A DNA stretch of 27,735 nucleotides from CAZIDL01 sp964537825 (GTDB taxonomy: Bacteria > Bacteroidota > Bacteroidia > Flavobacteriales_D > CAYVSK01): positions 1-27,735 of the forward strand of contig CAZIDL010000030.1 in the NCBI GenBank assembly GCA_964537825.1, read 5' to 3'. The notes beneath the pieces are model-generated. The model was not told the origin of the DNA. It ran no database searches and worked only from the letters and a program-made list of their open reading frames with translations. The translations under genes and the position numbers were made by a program. Shown here in pieces: positions 1-7,374 of this stretch (the first letter of the stretch is position 1; every line of letters starts with the position of its first letter).

Positions 1-2
1 TC

Positions 3-1070
3 GGCAAATGGCCTCCGATCCTCGCCATCCAGTTCCAGAAACGCTCCCCCCTCGACCTCCGTCCCCTTCTCGGGATCAAAGCCACCCGTGACCCGAAAGC
101 CATCGCCCTTCTGCTCGAAGCGAGCTGCATAAGGGCTGCGAGCAACGGAACGGAAGAGGATCGACAGGAGGCCGGACAACTCTTCAGGATCCTGATGGAA
201 CTCCGGAGCGAGCTGGAAGGAATGGACGGATGGGGCTATCCTTTTCCATGGCATACGCCCGAAAGAAGCCTTCCAGCCTACGCCCCTACCATCGTGGTCA
301 CGGGAACAGCGGCCCGGGCCGTCCACGCTTATTACCGCCTCAGCGGTTCGGAGGAAGCAAAGGAAAGCCTGGAGCGAACCTCCCGCTTCATCCTCGAAGA
401 GATCCCCCGTACGGAGGACGACAGTGGAATATGCTTCAGCTACAGCAGAGCCCGAAGGGACATCTGCTACAACGCCAGTCTCCTGGGAGCGGAGCACTTC
501 GCCCGTATGTACGCGCTCACCGGGAACGATGAGGAGCGGGAATGGACCCGTTCGGCCGTCGACTTCGTCCTGGCCCGGCAAAAGAGCGACGGCCGCTGGA
601 ACTACAGCGAGGACCCACAAACAGGCGAAGAACGGGCCCAGATCGATCATCACCAGGGCTTCGTCATCGACTCCCTACGAAGAGCCCATCATTACGCCTT
701 CCCAAAGGATAAAAAGCTGATGGAGGCCATCCGTTCGGGCATCGCCTTTTATCGGAAGGAACAGTTCTTCGATACGGGCCGCTCCATGTGGCGCATCCCG
801 AAGAAATGGCCCGTGGACATACACTCCCAGGCCCAGGGGATCATCACCTTCATCCTGAACCGGGACCTGGACCCTTCCTACGCTCCTTTCGCCGAACGGA
901 TCACCGAATGGACCATCGCCCACATGCAAGGGAAGGATGGCAGTTTCTTTTACCGCATCACCCCGCTCTTCAAGAACCGGATCCGCTACATGCGTTGGGG
1001 ACAGGCCTGGATGCTGCTGGCCCTGGAGCGGCTCCTCGAAAGGGATGAAGGGGGAACGGCGATCCCATAG
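3..1070 (+). CDS. Alpha/alpha-toroid protein of polysaccharide locus (5' truncated)
   Basis: The reading frame is open from base 3, so the gene starts left of the window; a methionine at 195 lies inside a conserved stretch and is not the start. The early part (QKRSPLDLRPLLGIK) and later blocks (GWGYPFPWHT, a TIVVTG block, YNASLLGAE, KSDGRWNYSED, DHHQGFVIDSL) resemble a family of (alpha/alpha)6 toroid proteins found in bacterial and archaeal surface-polysaccharide clusters, related in fold to prenyltransferase/glycoside-hydrolase toroids and often misannotated as delta-aminolevulinate dehydratase. The repeated helix pairs with aromatic and Gly-Trp motifs fit that fold. No biochemical activity is firmly known to me. 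It is the first visible gene of the polysaccharide operon, 45 bases before the deacetylase gene. It could act on or bind the glycan; the function is inferred from context only. Confidence 0.72.
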   Translation, partial: GKWPPILAIQFQKRSPLDLRPLLGIKATRDPKAIALLLEASCIRAASNGTEEDRQEAGQLFRILMELRSELEGMDGWGYPFPWHTPERSLPAYAPTIVVTGTAARAVHAYYRLSGSEEAKESLERTSRFILEEIPRTEDDSGICFSYSRARRDICYNASLLGAEHFARMYALTGNDEEREWTRSAVDFVLARQKSDGRWNYSEDPQTGEERAQIDHHQGFVIDSLRRAHHYAFPKDKKLMEAIRSGIAFYRKEQFFDTGRSMWRIPKKWPVDIHSQAQGIITFILNRDLDPSYAPFAERITEWTIAHMQGKDGSFFYRITPLFKNRIRYMRWGQAWMLLALERLLERDEGGTAIP

Positions 1071-1115
1071 CCCCTCGGGCCGCAGCTTCCTTTTACCTTT
1101 ACAGCAAGAAAGGCC

Positions 1116-1721
1116 ATGCCCCGCGACTTCACGCTTCGGACCTACCGGAAGCTCCTCAGCAGCTACCTCGAACAGGGATACCTTCCCATTCCCCTGGAGC
1201 ATTATTTCGAGAAAGGTGCGCCTCAGGAGCGGACCCTCCTCCTNNNNNNNNNNNNNNNNNNNNNNNNNNNNNNNNNNNNNNNNNNNNNNNNNNNNNNNNN
1301 NNNNNNNNNNNNNNNNNNNNNNNNNNNNNNNNNNNNNNNNNNNACGGCCTGCATGCACGGAAGTCCCCTGTCCCCTCACGACAACCGAAGGATCTTCGAT
1401 GAACTCGAACTCGAAGCGGAAGGGCTCCTCGGGGAGCCTTATCTCCATCTTCCCAAAGAGGGGTTCCTGTATCTGAGCGATACGGGCGGCCGGTGGGACG
1501 GAGGAGCGAGCAGCGTGCGCGATGAGAGCGAGGGGGCTTCGCTCGGGGTCCGGTCCAGCTTCGGATTGATGGAAGCGATACGGCACGATGGACTTCCACC
1601 GAAGGTCCACCAGACCGTCCACCCGCAACGCTGGATCGAGGAAAAGCTTCCCTGGCTCTGGGAACATGGTTCACAGCGGGTCAAGAACCTGCTGAAAAGG
1701 ATAATGAAACGCTTCCGATGA
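1116..1721 (+). CDS. Polysaccharide deacetylase family protein, interrupted by assembly gap
   Basis: The N-terminus (FTLRTYRKLLSSYLEQGY) and the sequence after the gap (CMHGSPLSPHDNR, GEPYLHL, LYLSDTGGRWDG, a VRDESEG segment, and VHQTVHPQRW near the end) match the NodB-like carbohydrate esterase 4 proteins common in polysaccharide loci. The catalytic metal-binding block (usually RHDVD followed by an HxxxH-type motif) would fall in the 100-N gap and is not visible, so activity cannot be confirmed. Known family members have more residues between the start block and the MHGSPLS block than the gap allows, so the gap is probably longer than drawn. The likely role is removal of N- or O-acetyl groups from a surface glycan or its precursor. 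The stop overlaps the next start as ATGA (1718-1721), so translation is probably coupled to the formyltransferase gene. Confidence 0.8.
   Translation: MPRDFTLRTYRKLLSSYLEQGYLPIPLEHYFEKGAPQERTLLXXXXXXXXXXXXXXXXXXXXXXXXXXXXXXXXXXTACMHGSPLSPHDNRRIFDELELEAEGLLGEPYLHLPKEGFLYLSDTGGRWDGGASSVRDESEGASLGVRSSFGLMEAIRHDGLPPKVHQTVHPQRWIEEKLPWLWEHGSQRVKNLLKRIMKRFR
1244..1343. other. Assembly gap, 100 N
   Basis: One hundred unresolved bases inside the deacetylase gene. The round length, shared with the second gap, suggests a default scaffold placeholder rather than a measured distance. Confidence 0.97.
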
Positions 1722-2572
1722 TCCGCTCTTTCATCATTTGTCAGGAAGAACCCTTCTTCATCCCCAAGCAGGTGAAGCATCTCCTCGATCGATCGGGCTC
1801 CCATTTCGAAGTGGTAGGAGCGAGCGTGCTCTCTCCAGCCCGAAAGGGTCGCGGGCTTGGGCACTGGTTCCGGGAACGGGCCCGGGTGTACCGAAAGCGG
1901 GAGCTGGCCGCTGTCCTCTTTGCCACCGCATTTTGCAAACTCTGGGGTGGCCTGAAGCACCTTTTGGGCGGGACGGACCCTTATTCGGTCAAGGCCCGCT
2001 TCCGGGAGCACGGGATCCCACTTCTCCCCACGAAGGACCTCGACGACCCCACCTTCATCGAAGAGCTCCGACAGCTCAACCCTGATGTGATCGTCTCGAT
2101 CTCTTCCCCACAACGCTTCAGCAAAACCCTTTTGGAAGTCCCGACCCGCTACTGCCTGAACCTGCATGCGACCCTCCTCCCAAGACATCGAGGCGTATTC
2201 GGGACCTGGTGGACCCTCTACGAAGGGGATGAAGAGGCCGGAGCGAGCATCCACACGATGGAAGAAAGGCTGGATGCTGGTGAATTGCTCTGGCAGGAGG
2301 CCTTTCCGGTTGGAAAGGAGGAGACCCAGTTCTCCCTCGCTGAACGCTCCAAGCAAAAGATGACCGAAGGGCTGGTGGATCTCCTGCATCGGATCGATGA
2401 GGGAAAGGAAGAGCCGATCCCGGCCCGTTACACTCCTTCTTACAACCGGGCTCCGAGCCGGGAAGCGGGAAAAGCCTTTCAGCGCAGCGGCAAGCGGATC
2501 CTTCGTCTAAAAGACCTCAGGCGTGCCCTCCGGCCTATATTCGCAGAAAAGGGAGGGGACAACGGCCCATGA
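1718..2572 (+). CDS. Formyltransferase-fold enzyme (sugar N-formyltransferase-like)
   Basis: The central region carries the hallmark of 10-formyltetrahydrofolate-dependent formyltransferases: NLHATLLPRHRG (residues about 148-159, giving candidate catalytic Asn148 and His150), then GASIHTMEERLDAGELL with the expected Asp at about 186. This equals the N...HxSLLPxxxG...D triad of methionyl-tRNA and sugar formyltransferases, with Ala replacing the usual Ser. The N-terminal 90 residues are not a standard Rossmann start and look family-specific. Because it sits in a polysaccharide operon, between a deacetylase and a DUF354 gene, transfer of a formyl group to an amino sugar is more likely than initiator-tRNA formylation. 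Both ends overlap neighbours by 4 bases (ATGA), so the start at 1718 is well supported. The substrate is unknown. Confidence 0.85.
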   Translation: MIRSFIICQEEPFFIPKQVKHLLDRSGSHFEVVGASVLSPARKGRGLGHWFRERARVYRKRELAAVLFATAFCKLWGGLKHLLGGTDPYSVKARFREHGIPLLPTKDLDDPTFIEELRQLNPDVIVSISSPQRFSKTLLEVPTRYCLNLHATLLPRHRGVFGTWWTLYEGDEEAGASIHTMEERLDAGELLWQEAFPVGKEETQFSLAERSKQKMTEGLVDLLHRIDEGKEEPIPARYTPSYNRAPSREAGKAFQRSGKRILRLKDLRRALRPIFAEKGGDNGP

Positions 2573-3534
2573 AGATCCTCATCTACCTCGGGCACCCGGC
2601 CCATTACCACACCCTATCACCTCTTCTATCCGAATGGAAGGAAGAGGGGCATGAGCCTATCCTGCTCGCCCGCGACAAGGACGTGCTCCTGGAGCTGCTC
2701 GAAGGCCTCCCCTACCGCATCATCCGCTTTCCCTCCCGCAAAGGGAATTCCTGGTGGAGCATCTTCAGCAGCACGCTCAAGCGGGAATGGAAAATGTACC
2801 GCCTCACCTTGAAAGAAAGACCCGGTGTCCTGATAGGTACCGACATCACGATCGCACATGCTGGCTACTGGACGGGTACCTACAGCATCCTGCTCAATGA
2901 AGACGATGCACGAGTGGTCCCGAAGCTTGCTCACCTCGGGTTTCGCTATGCGAACGAGGTGATCTCCCCCCAGGCTTGTGACATCGCTCCTTATGAGAAA
3001 AAGAAGCGCGACTATCGGGGCGTTCACGAACTCAGTTACCTCCATCCCGACCGCTTCACCCCCGTAAGAGAACGGATCGAAATGTTGTTCCCCTCGGACG
3101 GAAGGCCTTATGTCCTCATCCGCGTTTCGGCCCTTACCGCTCACCATGACAAAGGCCTCGGAGGAATGGACGAGGAGTTCCTCCGCGAGCTTCTTGAACG
3201 GATCGAGCCTCACGCTCGTCCATGGATCAGTTCGGAAAAGCCCCTTGCCTCGGACCTGGAAGCATACCGGCTCCGGATCTCCCCTAGTGACATGCACCAT
3301 GCCCTCGCGTTCNNNNNNNNNNNNNNNNNNNNNNNNNNNNNNNNNNNNNNNNNNNNNNNNNNNNNNNNNNNNNNNNNNNNNNNNNNNNNNNNNNNNNNNN
3401 NNNNNNNNNNNNAAAAGTGGAAGGAGAAAAGGGAGCGATTCCTCCAAGAAGCCGATGACCCTTTGGAACTGATCCGCAAGTCCGTAGGAGATGCCTTGAA
3501 AAAAGCCGAAGAAAAAAGGAGGGCCAGCTTGTAA
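2569..3534 (+). CDS. DUF354 / GT-B-fold glycosyltransferase-like protein, interrupted by gap
   Basis: The start MKILIYLGHPAHYHTLSPLL, then a Gly-Thr-Asp segment near residue 90 (VLIGTDITIAHAG), SILLNEDDARVVP, and PYVLIRVSALTAHHD followed by LRISPSDMHHALAF, fit the DUF354 family, which has a UDP-GlcNAc-2-epimerase-like/GT-B fold. The block that normally holds the GEGATMASE-type nucleotide-sugar motif should follow directly but lies in the 100-N gap. The C-terminal helix (KWKEKRERFLQEADD, then a DPLELIRK segment) is also typical. The start overlaps the formyltransferase stop (ATGA, 2569-2572). It is probably a cytoplasmic glycosyltransferase or nucleotide-sugar enzyme of the surface-glycan pathway; the donor and acceptor cannot be read from the sequence. 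Confidence 0.78.
   Translation: MKILIYLGHPAHYHTLSPLLSEWKEEGHEPILLARDKDVLLELLEGLPYRIIRFPSRKGNSWWSIFSSTLKREWKMYRLTLKERPGVLIGTDITIAHAGYWTGTYSILLNEDDARVVPKLAHLGFRYANEVISPQACDIAPYEKKKRDYRGVHELSYLHPDRFTPVRERIEMLFPSDGRPYVLIRVSALTAHHDKGLGGMDEEFLRELLERIEPHARPWISSEKPLASDLEAYRLRISPSDMHHALAFXXXXXXXXXXXXXXXXXXXXXXXXXXXXXXXXXXKWKEKRERFLQEADDPLELIRKSVGDALKKAEEKRRASL
3313..3412. other. Assembly gap, 100 N
   Basis: Second run of exactly 100 N, inside the DUF354-like gene, where the nucleotide-sugar binding region is expected. Confidence 0.97.
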
Positions 3535-3584
3535 CCTGAAAGCCCCTCCTCCCATAAAAAAGAAAGCCCATTACGACCAAGCGC

Positions 3585-4670
3585 ATGGCCCTCGAAGCAA
3601 GTCCGCTCCAGCTCGAAAAGTCCCCGCGATCCCACCAAAAGGAGGTGATCCGTGCTACGCACGGAAAAGACGTCCTTCAGTTCATCACGGGGATCCTGGA
3701 CCCGGACCGGTCGGACACGGAAGTGTTGAAAGCGGATGATCCCTTCAACCTCGAACTTCTGGAAAAAGCGGAGCGGCGGAACATCATCGACCTCTGCCGG
3801 CTGAACGACACCCGGGATCCGAACCGATTCCTGCGTACCGTGAACGAAAAGCTCCCGGTGAGCGGACGCTATATCGGTTGCTTCGAGACCCTCGAAGACC
3901 GGAAAGCGCGCTTGCTCGAGAAGTACCCACCCCTATTGAACCGATGCTATTATTTCATGGACTTCATCTTCCGGCGCGTCTTTCCAAAGCTTCCGCTGAC
4001 GGACCGTCTGGAGTTCTTCGTAACGGCTGACCGGAACCGTCCCATGTCCCGGGCCGAAGGCTTAGGGCGTGCTGTTTACGCCGGGTTCCGGATCGAACGC
4101 ACCGCATTCGTAGGCGGTAGGCTCTATTTCGAAGCCCGGAAGGAGAGCGGGCCGATGCAGAGCAAAGCAGCATCCCAGGGCTTTCTCATCGGGATACCGC
4201 GGGTGGGCAAGGACCGGGAGCTGCTGACGATCTATAAGTTCCGCACGATGCACCCCTATGCCCAATTCCTTCAGGACTACGTATATAGAACGAACGACCT
4301 GGAAGCGGGCGGGAAATTCCGCAATGACTTCCGCATAACGAGCTGGGGGCGTTTCATGCGCAAGCTTTGGATCGACGAGTGGCCGATGTTCTACCACCTA
4401 CTGAAAGGGGATATGAAATTGGTAGGGGTGCGCCCGCTCAGCAAGCAATACTTCGAGCTGTACCACAAAGAGCTCCAGGATCTGCGGACCCGCTTCAAAC
4501 CTGGCCTCATTCCACCATTCTACGCGGACATGCCGGAGACCCTCGACGAGATCATGGCCTCGGAAGAACGCTACCTTCGGGCTTATCAAAAGGCTCCTTT
4601 CCGCACGGACCTTCGTTATTTCTTCAAGGCCATGCGGAACATCCTTTTCCCAAAAGCTCGGATCCGGTGA
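3585..4670 (+). CDS. Bacterial sugar transferase (undecaprenyl-phosphate glycosylphosphotransferase-like)
   Basis: The C-terminal half has the signature of the bacterial sugar transferase family (PF02397, WcaJ/PglC-like): IYKFRTMHPYA (about 217-226), LWIDEWPMFYHLLKGDM (261-277), LVGVRPLS (279-286) and FKPGLIPPFYAD. These enzymes transfer a sugar phosphate from a nucleotide sugar to undecaprenyl phosphate and so start glycan assembly at the inner membrane. Unlike classic WcaJ proteins, the N-terminal 130 residues are charged with no four-helix membrane region. Even the reentrant hydrophobic helix that usually precedes the KFRTM motif is weak; residues 165-205 contain only short apolar stretches (VYAGFRIERTAFVGG, a FLIGIPRVGK segment). 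The N-terminus may dock to a partner protein. The gene begins 50 bases after the DUF354 gene, and its stop overlaps the GTG start of the Wzi gene. Confidence 0.87.
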   Translation: MALEASPLQLEKSPRSHQKEVIRATHGKDVLQFITGILDPDRSDTEVLKADDPFNLELLEKAERRNIIDLCRLNDTRDPNRFLRTVNEKLPVSGRYIGCFETLEDRKARLLEKYPPLLNRCYYFMDFIFRRVFPKLPLTDRLEFFVTADRNRPMSRAEGLGRAVYAGFRIERTAFVGGRLYFEARKESGPMQSKAASQGFLIGIPRVGKDRELLTIYKFRTMHPYAQFLQDYVYRTNDLEAGGKFRNDFRITSWGRFMRKLWIDEWPMFYHLLKGDMKLVGVRPLSKQYFELYHKELQDLRTRFKPGLIPPFYADMPETLDEIMASEERYLRAYQKAPFRTDLRYFFKAMRNILFPKARIR

Positions 4671-6271
4671 GAACCCGTCAACCGCTCCTTCTCTTTTTCC
4701 TTTTGATCCCCCTGCTCTCCAACGGTCAGGGTATCTACATGGACCAGCGAAAAGGGGCTTACGATCTGCTCCACGAATTGGCGGACCAGAACCTCGTCGA
4801 TCTGAGTTCCCAGACGACGCCCTACACCCGCCGGACGATCCGAAAAGCCCTTCTGGAGGCCAGGGACAGTGCTCATGCGTTGAACGAACGCCAGGAAAAG
4901 GAAGTGGAGTTCTACCTCCGCGACCTTCTGAAAGGGACCGCTCCGGCCGATTCCTTCGACAAACGGCTCGACCTCTTTTACCATTACGACAGCAGCTTCG
5001 CCTTTTCGGTGAACCCGATCCTCGGAGGCAGCATCGAGCGCAACAGCAACGGATACGCATGGCATCGATGGAACGGCGGGGAGGCCTGGGCGAGCATCGG
5101 CGAGCACTTGGGTATCTATGCCAGCCTTCGGGACAATGGGGTGAACCGGACCCTCGTAAAAGAAGCTTACCTCGAACCGGGTACGGGGCGGAATTACAAG
5201 GCGCGGGAAGGAAAGAACGATTTCAGCGAGATGCAGGGTGGGATCAGTTATGCATGGGATTGGGGCCATATCGGCCTCATCAAGGACGAGCTGATCTGGG
5301 GGACCCACTACCGACAGGCCAATATCTTCTCCGGCAAAGCACCTTCCTTCGCTTATCTGGACCTGGACCTCCAGCCGACCGACTGGTTCCGTTTTCGTTA
5401 CATCCACGGTTCCCTCGTGTCCGAGGTGGTCGACAGTTCCCGCTCTTACCAGAGCGGCGGTGTCTTCCGGGAGGTGATGCAGGACAAGTACCTAGCGGCC
5501 AACCTCTTCATCTTCACCCCTTGGGATGGGGTGGACGTATCGCTCGGGAACTCCATCGTGTACGCGGACGACGGGATCGAGCTGGCCTACCTGAACCCGG
5601 TCATGTTCTACAAGTCCGTGGACCACACCTACAGTGCGACCGGGAGCAGTGCGTTGGGACAGAATTCCCAGATGTTCGCCGACATCAGCGTTCGACGCCT
5701 TCCCTATCTGCACCTCTACGGAACGCTCTTCATGGACGAGCTGGACATCGGGAACTTCTGGGACGAGGAGAAGCATACCCGCATCTTCAGCTTGAAAGGG
5801 GGACTTCGCTTATCCGGCTTGATCCCGAATGTGGAATGGACCCTGGAGTACACCCGCACGAACCCCTGGACCTATCGCCATCAGGTTCCCTCCACCACTT
5901 TTGCCTCCAACGGCTATACATTGGGACATTACCTAAAAGGGAATGCGGAGGAACTCTTCAGCAGCCTTCGCTATAAGCCCTTACGAGGACTGCTCGTGGA
6001 GGCTTACGGTCTGCGGGCCGTGAAAGGAGCACCGGTGGTCCATCAGCGCCTGAAGGGGAACCCCAACGTGCAAGGACTCGATTTCATCGAGGAGACCGTT
6101 TGGAGTTCGTTGAGCTACGGGATCGAGGTCCGCTACGAGGCCATCAACGACGGCTTCATCACTTTAGGGCTGCGACAGCGACAGGTGAAAGGGAATGCGG
6201 AACGCTTCACCGCACCCTATTACCACGGCAGCACCACCACTTTGGAAGGCGGGATCAACTTCGGCTTCTGA
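4667..6271 (+). CDS. wzi: Capsule assembly Wzi-family outer-membrane protein
   Basis: I place the start at a GTG (4667) that overlaps the sugar-transferase stop as GTGA. It gives a clean signal peptide (MRTRQPLLLFFLLIPLLSNG), whereas an earlier in-frame ATG at 4367 would lie fully inside the upstream gene. The mature protein of about 510 residues begins with a helical segment (YDLLHELADQNLVDLSS, TRRTIRKALLEAR) and continues into alternating amphipathic strands rich in Tyr, Trp and Phe (AFSVNPILGGSIERNSNG, ISYAWDWGHIGLIKDELIWG, PTDWFRFRYIHGSLVSEV), ending in a strand with terminal Phe (LEGGINFGF). This matches the Bacteroidota Wzi-like family (PF14052). E. coli Wzi is an outer-membrane barrel that binds capsular polysaccharide at the cell surface. 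Its place at the end of the glycan operon supports a surface-anchoring or export role. Confidence 0.9.
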   Translation: MRTRQPLLLFFLLIPLLSNGQGIYMDQRKGAYDLLHELADQNLVDLSSQTTPYTRRTIRKALLEARDSAHALNERQEKEVEFYLRDLLKGTAPADSFDKRLDLFYHYDSSFAFSVNPILGGSIERNSNGYAWHRWNGGEAWASIGEHLGIYASLRDNGVNRTLVKEAYLEPGTGRNYKAREGKNDFSEMQGGISYAWDWGHIGLIKDELIWGTHYRQANIFSGKAPSFAYLDLDLQPTDWFRFRYIHGSLVSEVVDSSRSYQSGGVFREVMQDKYLAANLFIFTPWDGVDVSLGNSIVYADDGIELAYLNPVMFYKSVDHTYSATGSSALGQNSQMFADISVRRLPYLHLYGTLFMDELDIGNFWDEEKHTRIFSLKGGLRLSGLIPNVEWTLEYTRTNPWTYRHQVPSTTFASNGYTLGHYLKGNAEELFSSLRYKPLRGLLVEAYGLRAVKGAPVVHQRLKGNPNVQGLDFIEETVWSSLSYGIEVRYEAINDGFITLGLRQRQVKGNAERFTAPYYHGSTTTLEGGINFGF

Positions 6272-6280
6272 GAAGGAGTT

Positions 6281-7303
6281 TCACTTTTCCTGCTGCCCCA
6301 GGAGGTACTGCATCTGGAAGAGCTTCATCTGGATCTGGAAGAGCTTCATCTTGATGCGGAGCAGGTCCTCGTCCGACTGATCGCTCCCTTTGAAGAGCTT
6401 TTTGAAGAGCCCTTGCTTGTCGGCGGAAGCTTCAGAGATGTCGATGTCAGAGATGTCGGTGCTTTTTTCCTTCTCTTGAGCTGACGCCTGCTCTTCCTCC
6501 TTCTTCGCTTTCTCCTCCTCTTCTTTCTTCTCCGGATACTGGTCCTCCGAACGGTTGAAATTGTAGGTGAGCCCGATGCCGAAATAGGCGAATTTGTCGC
6601 GGGCGCTCCAATCGCGCACGAAGCTATCGAGCTTGTCGGTGGTTGTATTGAAGAGGCAAATATTGGCGTTGATGTCCATGTTATGATTGATGCGATACCC
6701 AAGATCGAGCCCCACGGGAACGGACATCCGTAACAATTGGTCGTCCCGGTCGAGCAAGATCTTCTTGTTGCCCCCTTTGTCCACATCAGCCTCGGTATAC
6801 CCGTAGAACTCCTTATATCCTCCGATGTCCCTCCGCAGACTGTAGGAACGGAACCAAAGCATGCCGATCCCCACATTGAGTTCGGCGTAATACTTCCGAT
6901 CCTCTACCTTCTTGGTCTCCGTAAGGATCCGGGTCAGTTCGTAATTCGCAGAAAGGTTGATATTGGTAACGTCGGTACGAAATTTCAGGAACTGCGCTCC
7001 TCTTCCGTTCCGGTGCCCCCCACGAAGCCCTCCTTTCTCGAAACTCAGCCGTCCCCCGAGACCGCCGATGATCTTCCGTTTGATGAAGATGCGGTACCCG
7101 CTGTGAAAGGCCTTTGGAAAACGATTCACTTCGGGCATGACATTATAGCCAGCAAGATCCCCGTAAAAGAGCATGGAACCTCCGCTCACTCCAACCGCCC
7201 CCCGATCGAAGGCGGAAGGCAACTGGGCTTTTCCGAACCCGACCGAAAATAGCAGGAAAAGGGCGAGGAAAAAAACGGACCTTGCGGATACACCCTGGTG
7301 CAT
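6281..7303 (-). CDS. Outer-membrane beta-barrel protein with charged coiled-coil C-terminal tail
   Basis: The chosen start, ATG at 7303, gives a good signal peptide (MHQGVSARSVFFLALFLLFS, then VGFGKAQ). An upstream in-frame ATG at 7384 would cross the promoter and the neighbouring gene's start. Residues about 30-265 show barrel-like alternating strands (GVSGGSMLFYGDLAGYN, INLSANYELTRIL, YAELNVGIGMLWFRSY, LLRMSVPVGLDLGYRI, FAYFGIGLTYNF), similar to DUF6089/OmpA-N-like Bacteroidota porins. After the last strand comes a Glu/Lys-rich tail (EKKEEEEKAKKEEEQ), then a helix with a duplicated heptad, MKLFQIQ-MKLFQMQ. The tail is unusual for a small barrel and would lie in the periplasm, perhaps touching a partner or peptidoglycan. 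The gene is convergent with wzi (9 bases apart) and divergent from the lipoprotein gene. Function unknown. Confidence 0.83.
   Translation of the reverse strand: MHQGVSARSVFFLALFLLFSVGFGKAQLPSAFDRGAVGVSGGSMLFYGDLAGYNVMPEVNRFPKAFHSGYRIFIKRKIIGGLGGRLSFEKGGLRGGHRNGRGAQFLKFRTDVTNINLSANYELTRILTETKKVEDRKYYAELNVGIGMLWFRSYSLRRDIGGYKEFYGYTEADVDKGGNKKILLDRDDQLLRMSVPVGLDLGYRINHNMDINANICLFNTTTDKLDSFVRDWSARDKFAYFGIGLTYNFNRSEDQYPEKKEEEEKAKKEEEQASAQEKEKSTDISDIDISEASADKQGLFKKLFKGSDQSDEDLLRIKMKLFQIQMKLFQMQYLLGQQEK
6312..6351 (-). repeat. 21-base tandem duplication encoding a heptad
   Basis: The 19-mer ATCTGGAAGAGCTTCATCT (+ strand) occurs at 6312-6330 and identically at 6333-6351, a 21-base period. In the minus-strand gene this duplicates seven residues (MKLFQIQ / MKLFQMQ), extending a coiled-coil heptad. 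Confidence 0.92.
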
Positions 7304-7309
7304 ATACTT

Positions 7310-7341
7310 CAAAAATAAATGGAACAGGCCAGAAATGCAAA
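7310..7341 (-). promoter_or_regulatory. Bacteroidota-type promoter for the barrel gene
   Basis: On the minus strand, TTTG (7341-7338) and TATTTTTG (7317-7310) are separated by 20 bases, matching the Bacteroidota -33 (TTTG/TTG) and -7 (TAnnTTTG) pattern. The -7 box ends only 6 bases before the ATG at 7303, which predicts a leaderless or nearly leaderless transcript. Confidence 0.6.
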
Positions 7342-7359
7342 TCGTCCGAGCGGATCTCA

Positions 7360-7367
7360 TAGCTTCG
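7360..7367 (+). promoter_or_regulatory. Weak -7-like box before the lipoprotein gene
   Basis: TAGCTTCG differs from TAnnTTTG at one position and ends 7 bases before the ATG at 7375. No convincing -33 element is visible. Confidence 0.3.
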
Positions 7368-7374
7368 TGGAACG

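Noticed and set aside
1071..1115. TACCTTTA before the deacetylase gene as an internal promoter
   Set aside because: One mismatch in the -7 box, no -33 element, and the gene sits within a co-directional operon; too weak to list.
4367..4666. Longer open frame extending the Wzi gene upstream to an ATG at 4367
   Set aside because: It lies fully inside the sugar-transferase gene, has no signal peptide, and the GTG at 4667 gives a proper one.
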